Source: Micropterix aruncella
Lineage: Eukaryota > Arthropoda > Insecta > Lepidoptera > Micropterigidae
Assembly: GCA_944548615.1 (NCBI GenBank)
Contig: OX155961.1
Span: 12,400,239-12,464,238, forward strand
Direction: 5' to 3'
Length of the DNA stretch: 64,000 nt
Under the pieces are notes generated by a model. The model was not told the origin of the DNA. It ran no database searches and worked only from the letters and a program-made list of their open reading frames with translations. The translations under genes were made by a program, and so were the position numbers. This document shows positions 51,911-64,000 of this stretch, piece after piece (position 1 is the stretch's first letter; each line of letters starts with the position of its first letter).

Positions 51911-52184
51911 TACGTCGCTTCACTTGAGCACATTGATATAGTATGTTTTCGGAAATTTCAGACCCATATAGGTTGCTCCGGAATGCCTCAAACATATGGT
52001 TAACAAATTGAGAAAGGGATGATTTGACATTGTCAAAATGGAAATTTGACAAATCTGGCCTGGCTTGCGTCTGTTCTGCGGGAAAATTACAATTTAAATA
52101 TTCATATTCATATTCATATTATTTACCGCCAATTGTGTGAGTTGTATTTTTTACGGACAGCAACTGGGCCGGGGGGGGGGGGGG

Positions 52185-52610
52185 GCGTGGCGATTAAACA
52201 CAACGGGCGAACCCGTCACCCCCAGGGAGTTATAACAGCATCAGGTCATTCTGCCTCCCATGGATTGAACGTAAGAGACTTAGCGGACAAAATACAACCC
52301 ATTGATAACTAGACCGACAACCAGTTTGAGTTCAACGCCTTACCGCTAAGAACTGAGAAGAGGAGAGAGCGGGCTGATCTCGCTCCCTTACTACCAGATT
52401 TGAACTAATTTTTCCATCCTCCAGTCTGGTCCCAGGTTCGAAATCGCTTGCGCGGCCTATACCTGATGTTAGCAATAATTCAGTTCGAACGTATTCACAT
52501 GGCCAACGGATCGATTCAATGGTAGCTGACATCAGGCCAACAACAACCCTCGCTGCTTAGCAAACGCATGTTTTCAGACTCCCCCTACCATTCTACCTAC
52601 CACACGATGC
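52185..52610 (+). mobile_element. Family R variant
   Basis: ACAACGGGCGAACCCGTCAC, then GTCATTCTGCCTCCCATGG, GAAATCGCTTGCGCGG and GCTGACATCAGGCCAACAA. A G run (52151-52164) lies just upstream. Confidence 0.65.
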
Positions 52611-52624
52611 GCAAGAAGAGGGTT

Positions 52625-53077
52625 TCACGTAGAAGAGAGTTTGTAACCGTCGTCTCTATTGAAGTTCGGGGTTCTTCTTATTTCCATGGCTTCCCGGATC
52701 ATGCGAGGAAAGTAGAATTGTTCTTTGGATAGCACAATGGGATTTTGAAACTGTATCCAGTGGTTACTTCCGCTAACCAATATATGTTCGCAGATCGCCG
52801 ATTTTTCTCGCTGCACGTTTTTAACAGCTTTGATGTTGTCTGTGGGGCCGTTTCGTTTGTCAAACGTAGGCTAAACCGCAGCTGCATTCGACTTTATACA
52901 CACATAGGGTTTGCAGGTTTGCAGTGGTATTACATCCTTTACAGGCCTCAAAAATCGAGCTATATTTTGGGTCAACTTGAAAATCGCTTTTATATCGAAT
53001 CTGTTTAGCAGCTTCACGCGGTAAATTCGTTTCTATCCTATTTATAATGTCAAACAACCGCGATAGTCTTCGATTTT
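52625..53077 (-). pseudogene. Penelope-like element, GIY-YIG endonuclease remnant
   Basis: The minus strand reads RRLSRLFDIINRIETNLPRE, then CKGCNTTANLQTLCVYKVEC and SCGLAYV, a TGA, then QTKR. With the TGA as a Gly codon this is the GIY-YIG start (VYK..CSCGLAYVGQTKR). A frameshift follows, then SAICEHIL, NHWIQF, EQFYFPRMIREAMEIRR and PNFNRDDGYKLSS, which match the end of Penelope-type endonuclease domains (EA..I....P..NRD.G). The reverse transcriptase part is absent. At least one stop and one frameshift. Confidence 0.6.
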
Positions 53078-53744
53078 ATATCGGGTAGTAAATTTCATTT
53101 TATCCTATTTATAAATATAAGCCCTAAGAATTTATTACAAACATCACCAATCATTAATAAAATCGAAAACTCTTTTACTTAAAAAACCCATTTAATGCCC
53201 TATATCGGCTCATCATAATTTTTCAACTCGACTTATCATACAATATTAATTCCCTTACAATCTTGTCTTGTTGATTTATCTTGTTGCATTCATAGTATTT
53301 ATATCTCTTAGTATTTGCTGGCGATCAACAGTAGCTGTCATGTGTAAATAAACCGCTTTGTTAAAATAAGTTCACGTTTTGCATTGTTTGAAAAAAAGGA
53401 AAGAAATGTTTACTCTTAAGGGGACCAGTTTGTTTTTCTTCGATATAATGACTATTATTAATCATGAAGTTACTATTCGACAGCGTGCTGATTTTTTTCA
53501 GATCTTGAGAAAGCGTAATTTCTGCGTAAATATAGTTTTATTATAATGCTCTTTTAAAAACCGCATGACAAATAAAGATGATGTCTCATCTTAGCTACAA
53601 AACTACATTTTCATTTCATATTTTCTTAAACTACGTGTCATCTTTTGTGACCATAAGGGTAGTAAACGCGACGCGCGACACAACCGTTGGCGCCGTGCCG
53701 CCGTCTCCTACTCGATGGAGTGGACCTTGTTTAGTTGTGAGTTG
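53078..53744. other. No gene recognised
   Basis: AT-rich; the last 80 bp are GC-rich (CGTTGGCGCCGTGCCGCCG). Confidence 0.45.
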
Positions 53745-54290
53745 TTTAATTGTGAGATAGGCCAGCGGGCTGGAGAAGGCAGTTCCTTGGTTCTAGACGG
53801 TGAATGGTTTCGTGCAGCTTGGGCCACAAGATCCATTTTGTTTTCGAATCGGCTCAACTCACGATTCAGCTCCTATTCACAGGCATCCTCGAGTGGAAGG
53901 CTACCCCGGGTAAGACTCCCGTGTCTCAGGCCTCAGAGCTGGTGGACCGGTTTCTCCCGGAGGGATTGAATCCCGGCGCCACTGGACGGTTTGCGCACCG
54001 GTCGGCGAAGCCAATCGGCTGTGCATTCTGACCAATTTCTGAAGGGGTCTGGAGACTATGGAAATATACTGTTTCCTAAGCAGCGGGGGTGGATGTTGAC
54101 CTGTTGTCATGCCGCTCTTGAAATGACCTTGGGCCACTCGACCCCGTGTGGCACTACGGGCAAACAACGCCCAGGTCCGCGATAAATTCTAATTGAATTA
54201 CCGCTGTATTAAAACAGGTAGAGGTCGCGTAAGCGACTTCGTACCCGTAACCAGTCGGGAGGACGGATGTATCCTGAAGGTCTACATCTT
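53745..54290 (-). mobile_element. Family R copy, subfamily with extra end
   Basis: Shares GTTTCGTGCAGCTTGGGCCA, GAGTGGAAGGCTACCCCGGG and GGACGGTTTGCGCACCGGTC with 55640-56382. This subfamily extends about 200 bp further than the others. Frames here are shadows of the repeat. Confidence 0.7.
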
Positions 54291-55639
54291 GCAGCACTCG
54301 GCGGTCAATTGCTCGATATACGTGCGGATGCTCGATGATGGCTTGCACGGTGCATTGCTCACTTCACACCTCCCATGGGTCAATCGCTGCTAGCGCCACG
54401 TACAATAGGTTTTGCGCACGCATCTCATTTTAACCCGCGTAACAACAATGTCATCCTTTTTGTGTATCTATGGTAGTGAGCTAAAAATCAGGCAGCATAG
54501 GCACTGAACGTCAAAACCACGCACGTGGGATGCATATGTTGTATTTTAAATACTGAAGTCTTATTTTTGCAAATTGGGGTTTTATGGTATATTTTCAAAC
54601 ACAATGGCTTAAGCTTTCTAATTTTTGTAATAATATGTTTTTTATAGGCCCAAAATTACTAAACATAATATAAAAATATTATTAGGTAGGTACTTAGATA
54701 CTCAGGTAATATGTATTAAAAAAAAGGTAATAATATTTACATTCCTTAAGTATTTAATACTCCGATATTATTAAACAAAATAACTCGCTAAATACTTCTT
54801 GTAATAAAGGAATAATTCGACTCGCTTATTAACTAAAGACGCATCGAATAATTGCGTTTCGAAATTATTACATAAACCTCTTCTAAAATTAATTTCAATT
54901 CGAGCGATTTTGTTGATTTATTGTCAATTAATTAATTTAATTTAATTATTTAAATTATTGCGTTTCGGTTCTGCAATAATTATACTACATTAATCTATGT
55001 TATTTTACGTTACTAAAGACACGTAATAGGACCCATTGCACTCTCTTCCCATTTTACTATTAGCTTCATGTTCGTTTACCTAACAAGTCACCTATGCTAG
55101 CTCACATCTTTGCGTATCTCGGGGAGTTTCGGAGAGTATATCGGTGATCGATAACCGTTTACCGATTGCTAAAGTGTTTAATACAAAACATGTTAATTTA
55201 TAACATCAATCTTCTGTCATGTATAATATTCCCGGCATGAACTTTGAAGTCTGAGTCAGATTACAGATTATTCTCAAAACGACTCGCTTCTCGGCCATCT
55301 GAACAGTATTTAGGCTCTTAAGTCATTTATGACCAGATATGTCAATTTTTACAGTCTATTCTTTACACAGTTATTCCAAAACACTATCAAACACATCCCA
55401 CCCAAGATAAAGTTATTTAAATATCTAAACATCAAATTGATAAGATAATAATTAGGCGAAATCTACAAGAAACACCAGACATTCCACACTGACAGGTATG
55501 TGATAAAAAGTAAGCCATGACTTCGCGGTCTAGTTCAATAAAATTGATATAGTACTTCTTAAATAATGATTAATTAGTGGGCCCCTGACTTGGCTGATAA
55601 GGGGAATAATTTTAGAATGTTGCGAAAAAGAATAAGTAA
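54291..55639. other. AT-rich, no gene
   Basis: 54291-54410 is GC-richer and may be a further piece of the repeat. 54780-55010 is rich in TTAATTA words. No frame identified. Confidence 0.45.
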
Positions 55640-56382
55640 TTGTTCTGCGGTTAGTAGAGCGTGGTGAACGGTTTCGTGCAGCTTGGGCCACAAGATCCAT
55701 TTGTTCTCGGATTGGCTCAAGTCACGATTCAGCTCCTATTCAGAAGCCTCCTCGAGTGGAAGGCTACCCCGGGTAAGACTCCCGCGTCTCAGGCCTTAGA
55801 GCTGGTGGATCGGTTTCTCCCGGCGGTATTGCATCCCGGCGCCATTAGACGGTTTCCGCACCGGTCGGCGAAGCCAATCGGTTGTGCATTCTGACTAATT
55901 GCTGAAGGGGTCTGGATACTATGGAAATACACTGTTTCCTAAGCAGCGGGGGTGGATGCTGACCTGTTGTTATGCCTCTCTTGAAATGACCTTGAGACAC
56001 TAGTACCCGTTTGGCACTACGGGCAAAGAACGCCCAGGTCCGCGATAAATTCAAACTGAATTACCGCTGTGCTACAACAGTTAGAGGTCGCGTAAGCTAC
56101 TTCAGACTCGTAATCAGTCGGGAAGACGGAGGTATCCTGAAGGTTAATTCCATGTGGAGATATCCTGCCAAAACTGGTAGTCAGAGGGCGAACTACCCGC
56201 TGAGTACCTTTCCCGGTGCCTCGCCGTAAGGCGTTGGCCCCTGATGGGCAGATGGCGGAGCTTGACGTTGGACTGTTTCATCCTAAGTTTTCTATGCTCA
56301 CCTCACGGGAGACAGAACGATACATTTCGTTAAAACTTCCTGAGGTGACGGGTTCGCCCGTTGTAGTTGACAACTCTAGTTA
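55640..56382 (-). mobile_element. Family R copy, near full length
   Basis: Runs from GTGAACGGTTTCGTGCAGC to CGGGTTCGCCCGTTGTAGTT. Best single view of the subfamily, about 740 bp. Confidence 0.75.
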
Positions 56383-56574
56383 TTGCGGTTAGTAGAGATT
56401 TAGAATTTTATTTATTAAAATGACTTTTATCCTCATTCTTTTTTTCATCTATCATTCGATAGTTCTATTTTATATTATCAAAATTTTATTTATTTTGAGC
56501 AATTTGCAAAGAAAAATAGTATAGTTTATTCAATGTCTTTCATTACCCTTCCAAAGAAAAGTAGACCTTAATCG

Positions 56575-57355
56575 TACAGTGACTACCGAACAATAAGCTT
56601 GATGAGCCATATCTTAAAGATCTTCCATGTATTATAACATAATAATTAACCGAAAATGTAAAGAAGATCTTGGTGATACGCAATTTGGCTTCCGAAATGG
56701 TTTTGGCACTAGGGACTCTCTCTTTTGTACTCGCGTGCTAAGTAAAGGTGCTTGGATATCAATCGTGACTTACACATCTGCTTGATCAATTACGAGAAAG
56801 CCTTCGACAAAATTCAACATACAAAATTGATAGAGATTTTTGAAATGGAAAGGCTTAGACACAAGACATCAGAATTATCAAGAAATTGTTTTGGGACTAA
56901 AATGCTGCAGTTAGAGTGGAAACGAAACAACTGTAGGTACCAGCTAAAACACAAAGAGGCGTGAGACAAGGCTATATATTGTCTCCACTTTTATTTAATA
57001 CATATGCAGAAGAGATTTTCCCTAAATTGTCAGCTATCTGTCATCCGGCCATTGTTGTAAATGGTACCCCTATTAACAACATACAGTCCGCTAACGACAC
57101 GGCACTGATCTCTGCCCGTTTGACATCACTACAAGAACTTCTTGATAATGTTAACGAAGCAAGTAAAGCTATGCTCCTGAGCATCAATGTCGCAAAAACC
57201 AAGTACTTACTGATCTCTAAGAAACCGCAACAACATAACTCCAAGCTCTATGTAGGGACAGACTTGGTGGAAAAGGTCAGTAAGTTCAAGTATTAGGGAA
57301 GTTGGATGGATGAGAACGGGGACCATACTCAAGAAATAAACGTCCGCATTGAAAT
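56575..57355 (+). pseudogene. RTE-type LINE, RT region, decayed
   Basis: DYRTISLMSHILKIF, then frameshifts, ICLINYEKAFDKIQHTKLIE, RQGYILSPLLFNTYAEEIF, and SANDTALISA where the catalytic YADD should be. INVAKTKYLLISKK and a truncated KFKY follow. Type: the RTE-like RT family common in Lepidoptera. Loss of the catalytic motif means inactive. Confidence 0.75.
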
Positions 57356-59580
57356 AAAATATTACTTATATTGCCAATTATCGCATACAATGTAATTTTG
57401 TCTGTTGTATGCATACAAAAAATAAACAAAGTTGACATCAAAACCGTTAAGCATAATTTTTTGAAGACTGGGGCCTTAATATCAACATTCCACAAATTTC
57501 CTTTCAGAAATTGATCATTGAATCAAGCGAATGCGAAAAATAATAATAATAAAATCCACTCACACAGTAGCGAAGAGTTCAAGGATCGGGGTTTGAAATG
57601 CCTGTTTTTACATTTAATGTATAGACGCTCACTTTTGACGAGGCCATTGTAGGATTTGGGCCCTTTACCGCCGGTCAACGATCACCCTCATCTATTTGGC
57701 ATGCAAAATAAAGCTTATACATCCTTGAAATTAAAATGAACCTATTTGTTATGAAATCAAACAGATAAACAAAGAGGGTCAATAAAATGGATATCCAGGA
57801 AAGAAACTCATGATTTTTTATGTACTTACATTGCTTATGTGCATGCAGCATATATGCGTAATTACATTATATAACATTGTCGTCCTGACCAATTGACGGC
57901 TAAAAACCGCAATTGGACGTGTCAAAATAATTGTTTAAGGAAGTAAGTTTCGTTACTACTCTCTACTTAACATACATAGTTAGTCAAAAATTTAACTACT
58001 AGATTGTTAAAATATAAATAATCAAAATAGAAGCCTAATAATTGAAATAGTCAATATTTCGTATAGAAACGTAGCAAATGTTATTCATCGTAACATTCAA
58101 ATTGTCAGTAAAATGTTAAATAGTCAAATTAAAGCTACGCAATGCATTTAAAAACTAAAGCTATAAATATAAGACCAAATAAAATAACCAGACAATAAGG
58201 CTCTACTATTTAAGTCACTTTAATGGGCACAATATTTGAAAGTCATGGCCCTAAAATTCGGCCAGATCATAGAAAGAGTGGCCTATCAGCATCCCCTTGA
58301 TGTTTTTTTTTCAATTTAACATCCTCCAGCTATTCAACAGTGGGTAGGGATTAGATTATATAATTTAATGCTAAGGTATAAGTTGTTTTTATGTACCTTT
58401 GCCAGTCGTATGTCCGTATGAAAATACGTTTGCCAATGTATTTAGGTCTAAATACGTTTATTAATCATTTCATTTTATTTTATTTTTGGGAAATAAAACT
58501 TAAAATAGCTATCAACATCCTATTTATTTTATATTTTTTCTAACAAGAATTTTGCTTTGAAATAGAATTTATAAAATCGGCTTTATTTTATTATATAATA
58601 AATATTGGTTATATGTTTTGCATATTTTAAAATATTATTTCGGTAAGAAATATAATACTACTTGTAAACAATAATATTTATATAATTGTCTCTAGATTAT
58701 TAATGAAAACTAAAATCACTTCAAATGCTATTAAATGTAATAATATTACATTCAATCGAAAAAGAGAAGGCATCAATTTCAAATACCACGTAAATGACGA
58801 GTATATCCCCAAAGTGGGTGCATTCAAGGTCTTGGTGTATATAGTTGGGGAGTGTAAATGAGAAATACAAATAGTTAAAATGTAAAAGCGAATAAACAGT
58901 TATAAAATAAACAAATTAAAAATATAAAATTACAACCATACAAATGGCGCAATAGAAACAGTTCATACATTTTTTTATATAATAATCCATCTCCAAAAAT
59001 GATTGAATGAAATGAAAATAGCTAAAATGAAATGAGCTAAAGCTCAATAATGAAAATAGCTAAAAATTACAATGAAAAATAATCATTTATGATTAGAAAA
59101 TGCAATACTGTTAAAGTGGGTTATTATTTAAAAAAATAGGCAAAAAAATAGTTTGGTTTTTTATTAGATTTTTCAATAACAATACGACTTGTTTACAATA
59201 TACCAGAAAACTTTTTACACAATAGATCCATATATGACCCTTTTTTGTATTTAGAATCGTATGAACAATTTGACGTATCACGGACGCTTTGATGGGTTCG
59301 GTTTTTTTTTACTTGAGCGTACGGGATACGTTTTGTTGCGCTTTGTGATAATATAGGGGACTTATCACGTAAGTTCGTATAGGCACCGTATACCAACCAG
59401 TAGCTTTACTCTCGATCCACAGTGCATTGGGGGAAGAAGGTGCGAGGAATATGGGCAGAGGGGTACGTCCCGACGAACGCGTTTAGTTAGCATTACGCGC
59501 AGGTAAACGTTGGCGACTTTTCGAGCGTTGTATATCTGCGTGGGACATCTGGCAGCCATATCCGAGCCCTTACGACTCGT
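57356..59580. other. AT-rich, no gene
   Basis: 57655-57720 has an inverted family M-like stretch (GGTCAACGATCACCCTCATC). The remainder is AT-rich DNA without recognisable features. Confidence 0.5.
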
Positions 59581-59960
59581 ATAGGTTTGGCGGTTAATAA
59601 TTATATGACACGAGTTAGTAGCTATAATATGGGGACTCACCGCGATCAGACATGCGATGACGCGTTCAATGCGCATAGTAGTTCGAGACCTTGCCGCAAC
59701 GCACCTCCCTCGCCGTGCCGCCGCGGCTGGCCGCTAAGTGACGCCGGCGGCTGTGTCGCTGACGCTGGCCGGCCGCCGCAACCGCATCTGGCGAGCGCGT
59801 CGCGTCGCTGTCGCTGTCGTCGCGCTGCCCGCCCGCACGGACGCCCGCGCGGTCGCTATCGCCGCGACCGCGACGGCCGCTGACTACGAAACGACAGGTG
59901 CGGCACCATCTCGCTCTCGCGCCGCTCACGCACACGCTCCTCCTGATCCAAAGAAAACTT
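59581..59960. other. CpG-rich island, possible exon or promoter
   Basis: 59690-59885 is extremely rich in CG, with frames open on both strands (Arg/Ala-rich), e.g. 59738-59962 on plus and 59980-59666 on minus. Its sharp contrast with the AT-rich flanks fits a first exon, promoter or unique host segment. I cannot assign a product. Confidence 0.35.
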
Positions 59961-60261
59961 AAATTAATCATCGCTGTCAAATGAATGCACTGTGCTCGCG
60001 GTTATTCCATATAGAAATGGAAGAAAGTAGTTTCTTTTGGCACTCAAAACTCGATTTTACGTAAATTAATAGAGAAAAAATGTACCAGGAGAATTGTTAT
60101 TTCACAAGAAAGCTATTGCTATGAGTACGTAATACGTAATTATGTTCTTCACAATCAATTACTTTAAGGCACATTTTTTTGTATTAATATTAGTATCCTG
60201 CCATTCCTTTCCCACGTATACGAGGAAGAAGATTGTTTTCAATTTCATTGATATATAAGAA
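59961..60261. other. No gene seen
   Basis: AT-rich spacer. Confidence 0.45.
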
Positions 60262-61060
60262 AACGGGAAAGCTATCAACAACATTAGATATTCAGACGAT
60301 ACTATTTTGCTTGCTTCAAATTCAAAAGATCTTCATGTGTTATTGGACGGGGTTCATTCGGTGAGCGCTAAATACGGTCTCAATATTAACGTCAAGAAAA
60401 CCAAGTATATTACCATCGCCAAAACACAGTTGGTTGACCCAGACCTAATATGTAATGGCCATAAATTAGAAAAGGTCCACAAATACAAATACTTGGGTTG
60501 CTATGTTGACGAACAAGGAGATAACAGCCTTGAAATAAGGTGTCGGATAGAACAAGCTGAAGCCGCCTTCACAAAAAAATAAAAAACTTCTATGCTATAG
60601 AAAGCTTAAAATGCAACTTCGTGTTCGCCTGGTACGCTGTTACATTTTCTCAATTCTACCGCACGGTGTAGAAGCGCGGACACTTGCACCTGCCATGTAC
60701 AAGAAGGTGGAATCGTTCGAAATGTGGATCTACAGGACGATGACAAATTAATTTCTTGGAGAGACAAAGTGCGATATGTATTACTTTTGCAACGCGCGGG
60801 TAAACCGTTGGAAGTTCTAAAAACCATTAAAAAAAGAAAGATGGAGTATCTTGAGCACATTATGCGTAATCAAAAATATGAGTTATTACAACTGATCGTC
60901 CAAGGGAAGATACAACGCAAGAGGGAACCGGGAAGAAGAAGAACATCTTGGCTTAAAAATCTGCGCCAATGCTTTGGGGCCAGCATCCGATCCTTCTTCA
61001 GAGCAGCTGTGTCGATGGTACAAGTCGCTTTAATGATCGCCAACCTTCGGTAGAAGATGG
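60262..61060 (+). pseudogene. RTE-type LINE, RT palm to C-terminus, decayed
   Basis: GKAINNIRYSDDTILLASNS (catalytic YSDD), NINVKKTKYITIAK, KVHKYKYLGCYVDEQGDNSL, then stops and frameshifts, with KRKMEYLEHIMRNQKYELLQ and KIQRKREPGRRRTSWLKNLR at 60830-60965. Same family as 56575-57355; this copy covers the later part. Confidence 0.75.
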
Positions 61061-61734
61061 CACCCCTAGAAGAAGAGATTGTCTCATCAATACCTGTCTC
61101 CTTCGTACTTTAATACTTCAAGAGGCGTTAGATAAGAAGCAACTTACAGTAGCTTTGCCAGCTTAAAAAAATTGCTTTGAGTTTGCATAGGCCATGGTGT
61201 GTAGCATAAAGGCCTCGGTCATGATTTAAAAATAATGAATTAAACAGCTGATGATTATGTTGTTTTTTTCTGCTGGTGTGATATGTGTTCTCTAGATAGT
61301 GTGAACGGTTCATTCTGCTTGTCGCCCAAAAAAAAAGAATTCCGACTGACTAACTGTCCCTGGGAATGCTGGTCTACCAAGTGGTCATGCCGGCAAGTAA
61401 CATGGATGTCTTATGCTACAATAAAATGTGAATTAGTGTTGCATAATGAAGCTTTGTAAAGAAAAGCTCCAAGTACCCAGAAACGCGTAACTCCAATGTT
61501 TTGATTTTTATTTCCGGGGTCTTTCCGGAAAAGATAGTCATCACCACTGTCACTGTAAAACAGTCATCGAAGCTTTCCTTATATATACGGGCACGAAGAG
61601 AGATTAGCAGATTGAAAGCTCGTTCCTTGCCGAAGTGCTATGATCGTTAATCCGCAAGTTTAGGTTTAGTCAGAAGCTTTTATCAATCCGGTTGTTAGTT
61701 TAATTTATCAACTCGGTTGTTAGTTGATAAACTA
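61061..61734. other. No gene recognised
   Basis: May start with the 3' part of the RTE-type LINE; otherwise unassigned. Confidence 0.4.
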
Positions 61735-62625
61735 AATTCCATCATATTACATTTAGCCGAAGCCGAAATATTTTAAACACAACTACTCTATCAATAGCAT
61801 TACACTAAATATAGTCGATTACATCAGAGAACTTGGAGTTATCTTGGATGAATAATATTAATTTTATCACCATTTCAATAGGATTGTCGCAAAAGGAAAT
61901 AAACTTTTTGGTTTTGTCTTCAGAACAATGAAGCCATTTTAAAATCCCTTACATTCGTCTTTACATTATTGATTAGGTTGGTTGTGGATTATGGATCAGT
62001 AATTTGGAATCCGCTTTACAGTGTTCACAGTGATAGAATACAACGAGTTCAAAAGAAATTCACTCGCATGCTGTCGAAAAAAAGTGGCCTCAGAAATAAT
62101 TTGAGAGGTTATGTAGAGCAAATTTGGCTTTTCAACCTAGTAGATTTAAATACAAGCAGAACCACTTACGATATAACGTGTCTCCATAAGCTTTTACACA
62201 ATCGACTAGAAAGCCTACATAATCTAGCAAATGATCAATTTCGTGGGCCACCGCGACTAACGAGGACCTCTCTCTGTTGTCGATTGTAATAGCAATATCG
62301 TGTCGAATAGAGCTCTCACCAGATTGTGTCGTGTTTTTGATACCACTTGTAAAGGATTAGATATAGTTGCTGATTCCATGAATTTAATTAAAGATTCGAT
62401 TAAATCTAGTCTTTCAAATCCCCTGCTTTGTAACATTTAACTAACTGCCATTCTTCTGTATTTATTATATGACTTTATTATATTATACCTTACCCATGTA
62501 TTAGATATATTAATATCTAATTATTCATAATACACTTTTGCTTTAAATATTCCATTTTTTTAACTTATCTATAATTAACGTACTCAAGTTTACTGTACAA
62601 TGAATGAATAAATAATTTAATATTA
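61735..62625 (+). pseudogene. LINE post-RT fragment with frameshifts
   Basis: Scattered pieces (IRELGVILDE, KGNKLFGFVFRTMKPF) lead to IRLVVDYGSVIWNPLYSVHS, KKFTRMLSKKSGLRNNLRGY; a frameshift near 62285 then gives NRALTRLCRVFDTTCKGLDI to a stop near 62440. Relative of 11917-13018. Ends with GAATGAATAAATAA near 62600. Confidence 0.65.
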
Positions 62626-63695
62626 CACTGTTCATTAATTTCGAGAAATACATGATTAAAAATATTACTATAATTATCGTTCACTTAAATAATTTAATGG
62701 GACATGAATTTGCTAAATTGTAAAATTATATAAATTTTGTAATATGTATCTACTATCTACATATTTGCAATATCATTGTCATCGAATCAGAATGACTCAA
62801 TCAAATATTGGAATCCCTAACAAATGGATGTAAAGATAAACTAAATATGTAAATAATGAGATTGTTACTAATTCCTAATCACACACTATATATTTCAGAT
62901 AATTTGATACAATGGAAATATCGTTATTGTTATCAGGTATTTTTTATTTTAAATGTAAATCAGATTTACAAGATTTCATATTGATATTTTAAATATATTT
63001 TGGGTTGTTAATTTTTATAGTATTAAATTTTAAATATAATTTTAAAATAAAATATTATATTTTTAGATACTGTCGTTACTATGAAATCGAAGGCTATCGC
63101 GGTTGTTTGATAAATAGGATTTCGAAATTATAATTAGGATAGAAACGAAAACGTTTGTATTCAATTTATACTGTCGTTACTGTTGATCGAATTGTCGCTA
63201 TTCTGTAATACAAAACAGGTGCTAGATGCTGCCTAAGCCAGCGAACAAAAAGGACGCCTAACTATTTATAACGACCAATCACTTAAGGTTGTAAGTAGTT
63301 TCATTTGTATATTTGCTTGTGAGTTGATTTTCACGGCAGCAAGTTTCGAAAAAACAATTTGTCGGTTTTACCTTACACAATAGCGGCAAAAAGATAATAG
63401 CTGGTAAAACTATGTAACTATAACAAAGATATTGGATTGATAACGAAGATTCGCACATTGACAATGAATGTGTCAGGAAATATAGGTTAAGAAAACATGT
63501 CAAGTGGTATATAAACTATTATGAAAAATGTTGATTATTAACAACAATAATACAGACCAAGGACGCTTTGATGATTCAATGCAATCGGAATCCGACTTAT
63601 CGCGGGATTTGAAAGAGAAATACTATCGGTGAAAATGACATTATAAGTACCTACCTAATAAAATGTATGCTCATTACAGAATTAAAGCCGTGTTA
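62626..63695. other. AT-rich, no gene
   Basis: 63082-63125 carries the Penelope-related ATCGAAGGCTATCGCGG motif. No other feature. Confidence 0.45.
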
Positions 63696-64000
63696 GTAAA
63701 TATATTAAAAAGACTAAAAAACACAACTGCCATTACAGAAAGTGAACTATTGTATTAATAATTATTTTTATTACGGTTATTATATGAAATATTTATGTTT
63801 TATGTATTTATCCATATAGATAGATGTATATTTCCAGAATGTACTAAATGCGGTCTTTAATTTTACACTAAACACGATGTATTTATGTTTATTTATTGAC
63901 ATTTGGACATTTAGATAAAAATATGTTTACATTTGGACAGTTTGGCTAGCATATGGTACTCGGGATAATATAACGATTCTAACAATATCACACACCTCTA
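63696..64000 (+). repeat. Family S copy, cut by window end
   Basis: From AGTAAATATATTAAAAAGAC through TTTGGACATTTAGATAA to CTAACAATATCACACACCTC at the edge. Confidence 0.75.

Noticed and set aside
53804..54167. Several 60-90-codon frames in family R
   Set aside because: Similar frames recur in other copies only because the DNA is repeated; stops differ.

Overview
The window is an AT-rich, gene-poor stretch of eukaryotic nuclear DNA built almost entirely of mobile-element debris. Nothing bacterial is visible: no operons and no Shine-Dalgarno-led genes. Several features point to an insect, most likely a moth or butterfly. These are Helitron-like copies starting TCTATACTAATATTATAAAG, many 5'-truncated LINE fragments of CR1/Jockey, R1/I and RTE type, TTAA-flanked short elements, a hAT element with an 8-bp target duplication and a mariner remnant. 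The organism call is inference. I see no convincing host protein-coding gene. The window could be intergenic or lie inside a large intron.

Layout. 0.6-3.5 kb: a LINE tail split by a complete-looking DNA transposon (850-3334) with 38-bp terminal inverted repeats (TIRs) and an apparently intact two-exon gene. 3.97-4.18 kb: a hairpin element. 4.6-9.1 kb: copies of an unclassified repeat (family R), one split by a LINE, the others inside a 2-kb hAT-type element. 11-16 kb: a Helitron-like piece, a family M repeat split by a LINE, a piggyBac-like remnant and the longest RT-bearing LINE. 16.4-17.2 kb: two family S repeats. 21.5-23.9 kb: two tandem Helitron-like copies, each holding a different LINE fragment. 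25.1-27.1 kb: a 574-bp tandem duplication of family M running into a 1,016-bp TA array. 27.6-38.1 kb: family S and R copies, LINE tails, a TTAA-type MITE, a mariner remnant and a tRNA-like sequence. 38.3-41.7 kb: an element with about 360-bp TIRs around a broken gene with PIN/FEN1-like nuclease motifs. 41.9-50.8 kb: LINE remnants, one holding a piggyBac-type MITE and one flanked by a perfect 16-bp target duplication. 51.65-51.91 kb: a cluster of inverted repeats containing GATA-type sites, a candidate enhancer. 52.6-53.1 kb: a Penelope-like GIY-YIG domain remnant. 53.7-56.4 kb: two more family R copies. 56.6-62.6 kb: RTE-type and other LINE fragments plus one CpG-rich island. 63.7 kb to the end: a family S copy running off the edge.

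The two most interesting loci are the intact DNA transposon at 850-3334, where transposase gene, TIRs, inner TIR repeats and TATA box form one coherent unit, and the PIN-nuclease element at 38294-41720. Only the first looks potentially functional; nearly every other coding trace is truncated, frameshifted or stopped.
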